The notes under the pieces: model-generated
The model's input: only the letters and a program-made list of their open reading frames with translations
What the model was told of the DNA's origin: nothing
The model's database searches: none
Made by a program: the position numbers and the translations under genes
Assembly: GCA_964496495.1 (NCBI GenBank)
Contig: CAZBZU010000013.1
Coordinates: 3,749 to 67,748 of the forward strand
Length of the DNA stretch: 64,000 bases
Direction of reading: 5' to 3'
From: JASBRS01 sp964496495
GTDB taxonomy: Bacteria; Deinococcota; Deinococci; Deinococcales; Trueperaceae
Part shown: positions 60,934 through 64,000 of the stretch, one piece after another
Layout of the letters: each line of letters opens with the position of its first letter
Numbering within the stretch: position 1 is the first letter of the stretch

Positions 60934-62745
60934 TCAGCCCTCGGCGGCGAACGGCACGATGCCTCCCGCCAGCACGTCCACCAGGCCGAGGTCGGTGAGG
61001 CGCAGCTCGGGAATCACCGGCAGGCCCAGGAAGGAGAGCGCCATGAAGGGAGCGGGCAGCGTCACGCCCAGCTCCCTGGCGGCCGCGTCGAGCGCGCGCA
61101 TGGCGGCCTCCACGCGGTCCAACGGGGCGTCCGTCACCAAGCCGGCGATCTCGAGCTGCAGCTCCGCCAGCACGCGGCCGCCGGCCACCGCCACGAAGCC
61201 GCCGCCCAGCTCCTGCAGACGCGCGGCGGCCGTCAGCATGTCGCCGTCGTCGGCGCCGACGGCCAGCAGGTTGTGGTGGTCGTGGCCCACGGTGCCGGCC
61301 AGGGCACCGCGCGTCAGTCCGAAGCCGGTCACCAGACCCACGCCGACGCTTCCGCGGCGGCCGTGGCGCTCCAGGCAAGCCAGCTTGAGCAGGTCGCGCG
61401 CGGGGTCGGCCAGCACCCGGCCGCCCTCCACGGTCGGCGCCAGCGTCAGGGCGCGCGTCAGGATCTGGTTGGGCAGCGCCTCGATCACCCGCACCGGCCC
61501 GCCGGGGTCGTCGAGGCGCAACGCCGTCGCGTCGAGCGCGGGGAGGCGCACGGTGCCCAGCACCGCGCCTGCCGGCGCCGGCCGCTCGCCGGGGCCCGCG
61601 GCGGCGGCACGGAGCAGCCGGCCATCCTCGGCGACCCGCCGGCCGTCCTTGTACACGGCGCGCGCCGCGAAGCCCTGGAGGTCGGCGACGATCGCCAGAT
61701 CCGCGACGAAGCCGGGCGCCACCGCGCCGCGCCGCCGCAAGCCGTAGTGCCGAGCGACGTTGTAGCTGGCGCAGCGCACGGCGTAGGCGGGGTCGGCCCC
61801 GGCACGGATGGAGCGGCGCACCAGGCAGTCGACGCCGCCCTCGTCGAGCAGGTCGTGCGGCAGGCGGTCGTCGGTGACGAAGCCCACGCGGTCGGCGTGG
61901 CGCGGCGTCACCAGCGGCAGGAGCGCCTGCAGGTCGCGCGTCACCGACCCCTCCCGCACCATCAGGAACGCGCCCGCGGCGAGCTTCTCGCGCCCCTCCG
62001 TCAGGGTGGTGCTCTCGTGATCGGAGCCGATGCCGCTCGCCAGGTAGGCCTGCAGCGCCCGGCCGGCGAGCTCGGGGGCGTGCCCTTCGGCGGTCTTGCG
62101 CGCCGCCTCGGCCAGCGCCACCTTGCTCAGCTCCGTCTCGTCCCCGGCCACCACCGCCGGGAAGCTCATCATCTCGGCCACGCCGACCACGCGCGGGTGC
62201 TCGAGCAGCGCCTCGATCTCCGCCAGCCCGAGCTCGGCGCCGGCGGTCTCGAAGGGCGTGGACGGCACCGAGCTGGGCACCGTGATCCACACCTCCATGG
62301 GCAGCGACTCGCAGCGCTCCAGCAGCCACTCCACGCCCGCCATCCCGGCCACGTTGGCGATCTCGTGGGGATCCCACACCACGCCCGTGACCCCGCGCGG
62401 CACCACCCCCTCGGCATAGGCTGCCGGCGTCACCAGAGACGACTCGATGTGGACGTGCCCGTCGATGAGGCCCGGAACGATCAGCGCACCCTCCAGCTCG
62501 ACGACCGCCTCAGGCGCCATCGCCGCCGCGCCGGCGGCGTCGGCGGCCGCCGTCACCGAGGCGATGAGCCGGCCCGCGAGCGCCACCTCCGCCGGCGCCA
62601 GGCTGCCGTCGAAGACGTTCACCACCCGGCCGCCACGCAGCAGGAGGCTCGCCGGCCGGCGGCCGGCCGCCACGTCGACGGCGTAGCGGACCTCGTCCGC
62701 GCCGATCTGAGAGGAAGCTCGCGGCTGTGCTCGACTCGCGCCCAT
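60934..62745 (-). CDS. adeC: Adenine deaminase
   Basis: This 603-residue AdeC-type amidohydrolase deaminates adenine to hypoxanthine. Characteristic motifs: PGLIDGHVHIESSLVTP, the DPHEIANVAG loop, LASGIGSDHESTT, and the C-terminal GHDHHNLLAVGADDGDM with AGGRVLAELQLEIAGL. The length matches E. coli and B. subtilis AdeC (about 580-590). The ATG at 62745 is used; a GTG two codons earlier is possible. TATACT at 62779-62784 on the minus strand is a good -10 about 33 bases upstream. Confidence 0.93.
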   Translation of the reverse strand: MGASRAQPRASSQIGADEVRYAVDVAAGRRPASLLLRGGRVVNVFDGSLAPAEVALAGRLIASVTAAADAAGAAAMAPEAVVELEGALIVPGLIDGHVHIESSLVTPAAYAEGVVPRGVTGVVWDPHEIANVAGMAGVEWLLERCESLPMEVWITVPSSVPSTPFETAGAELGLAEIEALLEHPRVVGVAEMMSFPAVVAGDETELSKVALAEAARKTAEGHAPELAGRALQAYLASGIGSDHESTTLTEGREKLAAGAFLMVREGSVTRDLQALLPLVTPRHADRVGFVTDDRLPHDLLDEGGVDCLVRRSIRAGADPAYAVRCASYNVARHYGLRRRGAVAPGFVADLAIVADLQGFAARAVYKDGRRVAEDGRLLRAAAAGPGERPAPAGAVLGTVRLPALDATALRLDDPGGPVRVIEALPNQILTRALTLAPTVEGGRVLADPARDLLKLACLERHGRRGSVGVGLVTGFGLTRGALAGTVGHDHHNLLAVGADDGDMLTAAARLQELGGGFVAVAGGRVLAELQLEIAGLVTDAPLDRVEAAMRALDAAARELGVTLPAPFMALSFLGLPVIPELRLTDLGLVDVLAGGIVPFAAEG

Positions 62746-62778
62746 GACCACCGAATCCGCGGCCGCAGCCGCCCGGCG

Positions 62779-62784
62779 AGTATA
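62779..62784 (-). promoter_or_regulatory. -10 hexamer TATACT for the adeC-guaD unit
   Basis: TATACT on the minus strand predicts a leader of about 25 bases before the adeC ATG. No -35 is evident. Confidence 0.45.
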
Positions 62785-62854
62785 CCGCCGGCACGAACCA
62801 CGGCTGAGACGCGGGTCAGGCGATCGTGTCAGAAAAGTGTAAGACGGCCGTCCC

Positions 62855-62860
62855 TATGCT
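62855..62860 (+). promoter_or_regulatory. -10 hexamer TATGCT for a leaderless receiver-protein gene
   Basis: TATGCT-N6-ATG on the plus strand, with no ribosome site. Confidence 0.55.
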
Positions 62861-62866
62861 CCCAGC

Positions 62867-63247
62867 ATGGCCGGCCCGACACGAACGGTGTTGGTCGCAG
62901 ACGACGACGTCGGTCATCTCCGCATGCTGGAGCTGGTCCTGGGCGCACATCACTTCGAGGTCGTCGGCGTCGAGAACGGCCACGACGCCCTCACCTACCT
63001 GCAATCGCACACGCCCGACATGATGATCCTGGACGTGAACATGCCGTTCATGACCGGGCTCGAGGTGTGCACGCGGGCCAGGCGCCTGGCGCGCCTCAAG
63101 GGCGTGCCGGTCATCATCATGACCGCCTTGAGCGACGACGAGACGCGCAAGCGCGCCAGCGATGCCGGCGCCAACCTGTTCCTCAGCAAACCCATCACCG
63201 GTACCGACCTGCGCGGCGCCATCGGCAACCTCCTCGCCGCCGGCTGA
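62867..63247 (+). CDS. Stand-alone response regulator receiver domain
   Basis: This 126-residue CheY-like protein has no output domain. Acidic pocket Asp12-14 (VADDD), phosphoacceptor Asp56 (MMILDVNMP), Thr86 (IIMTA) and Lys108 (LSKPI) are all in place, so it should be phosphorylatable. It probably signals by protein-protein contact. No histidine kinase lies in the window. The transcript looks leaderless (TATGCT 6 bases upstream). Confidence 0.93.
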   Translation: MAGPTRTVLVADDDVGHLRMLELVLGAHHFEVVGVENGHDALTYLQSHTPDMMILDVNMPFMTGLEVCTRARRLARLKGVPVIIMTALSDDETRKRASDAGANLFLSKPITGTDLRGAIGNLLAAG

Positions 63248-63264
63248 CGGGCCACGGCGGCCCG
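63248..63264. terminator. Hairpin CGGGCC-ACGGC-GGCCCG after the receiver gene
   Basis: A perfect 6-bp GC stem starts directly at the stop codon end (63248) between two convergent genes. There is no T-run. Confidence 0.4.
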
Positions 63265-63303
63265 CCCACGACCGGCGCCGCCGGCCCCGGCATGCCGCCG
63301 GGA

Positions 63304-63888
63304 TCAGCTCAGCGGCGACTCGGCGCCCTCGTCCGTCGACAGGTAGTAGGGGCTCTCGCCGGCGGCATGGTCGGTCGCGTCGCGCACGGCGGTGATCTCG
63401 GGGACGTGCTGCCTGAGGATGCGCTCGACGCCGCCCTTGAGGGTGGCATCGGCGGCGCCGCACCCCTGGCAACCCCCGCCGAAGGCGATGATCGCCGCGC
63501 CGTCCTCGACGCCCTGCAAACTGACGCTGCCGCTGTGCGCCGCGACGCCCGGGTTGATCACCGTGTCGATGACGTCCTGCACCCGCTGCGCCAGCGGGTC
63601 GTCCCAGGCCGGGCTGGGGAAGAACACCCGGAAGCCCGACTGCATGACGCCGTCGACGAAGTCGACGGTGGCGCCGCCGAGCCTGTCGGCGGAGAGCGGG
63701 TCCAGGTAGACGTCGAAGTCGTCGACGCGGAAGACGGTGTCGCTCTCCTCGCGGTCGTCCGGCTTCACCAGCCACAGACGCTGCGCGCTGCGGTCGCCGG
63801 CGATCCGCAGGGCGCTCACGGCCGAATCCTGTTGCTGCTCCAGGAAGTGTGCTACGCGCTTGCGGGCGGTCTCGGTGAAGGTCAGCAT
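63304..63888 (-). CDS. NfuA-like Fe-S cluster carrier
   Basis: This 194-residue protein pairs an N-terminal A-type-like domain (LTFTETARKRVAHFL, without the three A-type cysteines) with a C-terminal NifU-type domain carrying GGGCQGCGAADATLK (Cys140, Cys143). That is the NfuA architecture, which carries a 4Fe-4S cluster at a dimer interface and delivers it to apoproteins. It would serve cluster proteins such as the Rieske and AddB proteins nearby only in a general sense. TATACT lies 10 bases before the ATG. Confidence 0.9.
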   Translation of the reverse strand: MLTFTETARKRVAHFLEQQQDSAVSALRIAGDRSAQRLWLVKPDDREESDTVFRVDDFDVYLDPLSADRLGGATVDFVDGVMQSGFRVFFPSPAWDDPLAQRVQDVIDTVINPGVAAHSGSVSLQGVEDGAAIIAFGGGCQGCGAADATLKGGVERILRQHVPEITAVRDATDHAAGESPYYLSTDEGAESPLS

Positions 63889-63898
63889 GCCAGCTGCG

Positions 63899-63904
63899 AG
63901 TATA
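63899..63904 (-). promoter_or_regulatory. -10 hexamer TATACT close to the nfuA-like start
   Basis: TATACT-N10-ATG on the minus strand predicts a leader of 2-4 bases, too short for a ribosome site. Confidence 0.5.
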
Positions 63905-63958
63905 GGCGCCCTCCCCGGTCCGTGCCCGTGCCCGGCTTACGCCGGCCGCCTCGAGAGA

Positions 63959-63988
63959 GCGCCCCGGCCCACCAGGGGGCCGGGGCGC
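63959..63988. terminator. 12-bp GC hairpin near the right edge
   Basis: GCGCCCCGGCCC (63959-63970) pairs perfectly with GGGCCGGGGCGC (63977-63988) across a 6-base loop. It may end a gene lying to the right of the window. No T-run is seen on either strand. Confidence 0.5.
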
Positions 63989-64000
63989 GAAGCCTCAGGC

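Overview
The window is very GC-rich, gene-dense bacterial chromosome with no sign of recent mobile DNA. The best fit is a member of Deinococcota (Deinococcus-Thermus), perhaps a Truepera-like lineage. Reasons: glutaminyl-tRNA synthetase is fused to a C-terminal YqeY/GatB-type domain, as known from Deinococcus. EF-Ts is the short, Thermus-sized form. The chaperone operon runs dnaK-grpE-dnaJ with a DnaJ that lacks the zinc-finger cysteines, as in Thermus. Many genes carry a -10 hexamer (TANNNT) only 5-8 bases before the start codon, the layout of the leaderless mRNAs that are common in Deinococcus. The lineage is inferred, not proven.

Layout. 1-15.1 kb is accessory and regulatory: the 3' part of a DHA2 drug exporter with a TetR regulator, an RCC1-repeat lipoprotein, an alpha/beta hydrolase, a secreted beta-helix protein, a DUF4242 protein plus a 75-bp fragment of a second copy, a large LuxR-type ATPase regulator, ribosomal protein L19, membrane and thioredoxin-like proteins, a TPR-GGDEF cyclase and a UPF0104 membrane protein. 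15.4-24.6 kb holds a small secreted protein and then a complete System I cytochrome c maturation operon (ccmABCDEFGH), followed by a TPR/cytochrome c fusion and a Rieske protein. Several of these genes overlap by 1-8 bases, including a 44-codon ccmD and a 28-codon linking frame between ccmF and ccmG. 24.8-28.8 kb has transaldolase and, convergent to it, ctaA-ctaB-surf1 for heme A synthesis and oxidase assembly. The two halves together serve the respiratory chain.

29-38.3 kb is a translation and growth cluster: PIG-L deacetylase, a periplasmic TPR protein, rpsB-tsf-pyrH-frr-cdsA and glnS. 38.4-50.6 kb has nagA, a protein with a BglII-like D-E-Q active-site pattern, a thioesterase overlapping an AddAB-type helicase-nuclease pair, a second TetR regulator, a DUF255 thioredoxin-domain protein and pdxH. 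50.6-55.6 kb has a periplasmic PpiC foldase and the dnaK-grpE-dnaJ operon with a near-consensus promoter and repeated GAGTAT/ATACTC half-sites. 55.9-64 kb has lhgO behind a small gene, a TVP38/DedA protein, a pentapeptide-repeat protein, a SAM-hydrolase-family protein, guanine and adenine deaminases, a stand-alone receiver protein and an NfuA-like Fe-S protein.

I saw no tRNA, rRNA, CRISPR array, insertion sequence, prophage or replication origin. Functions come from recognised motifs and gene order read by eye; no database search was run.
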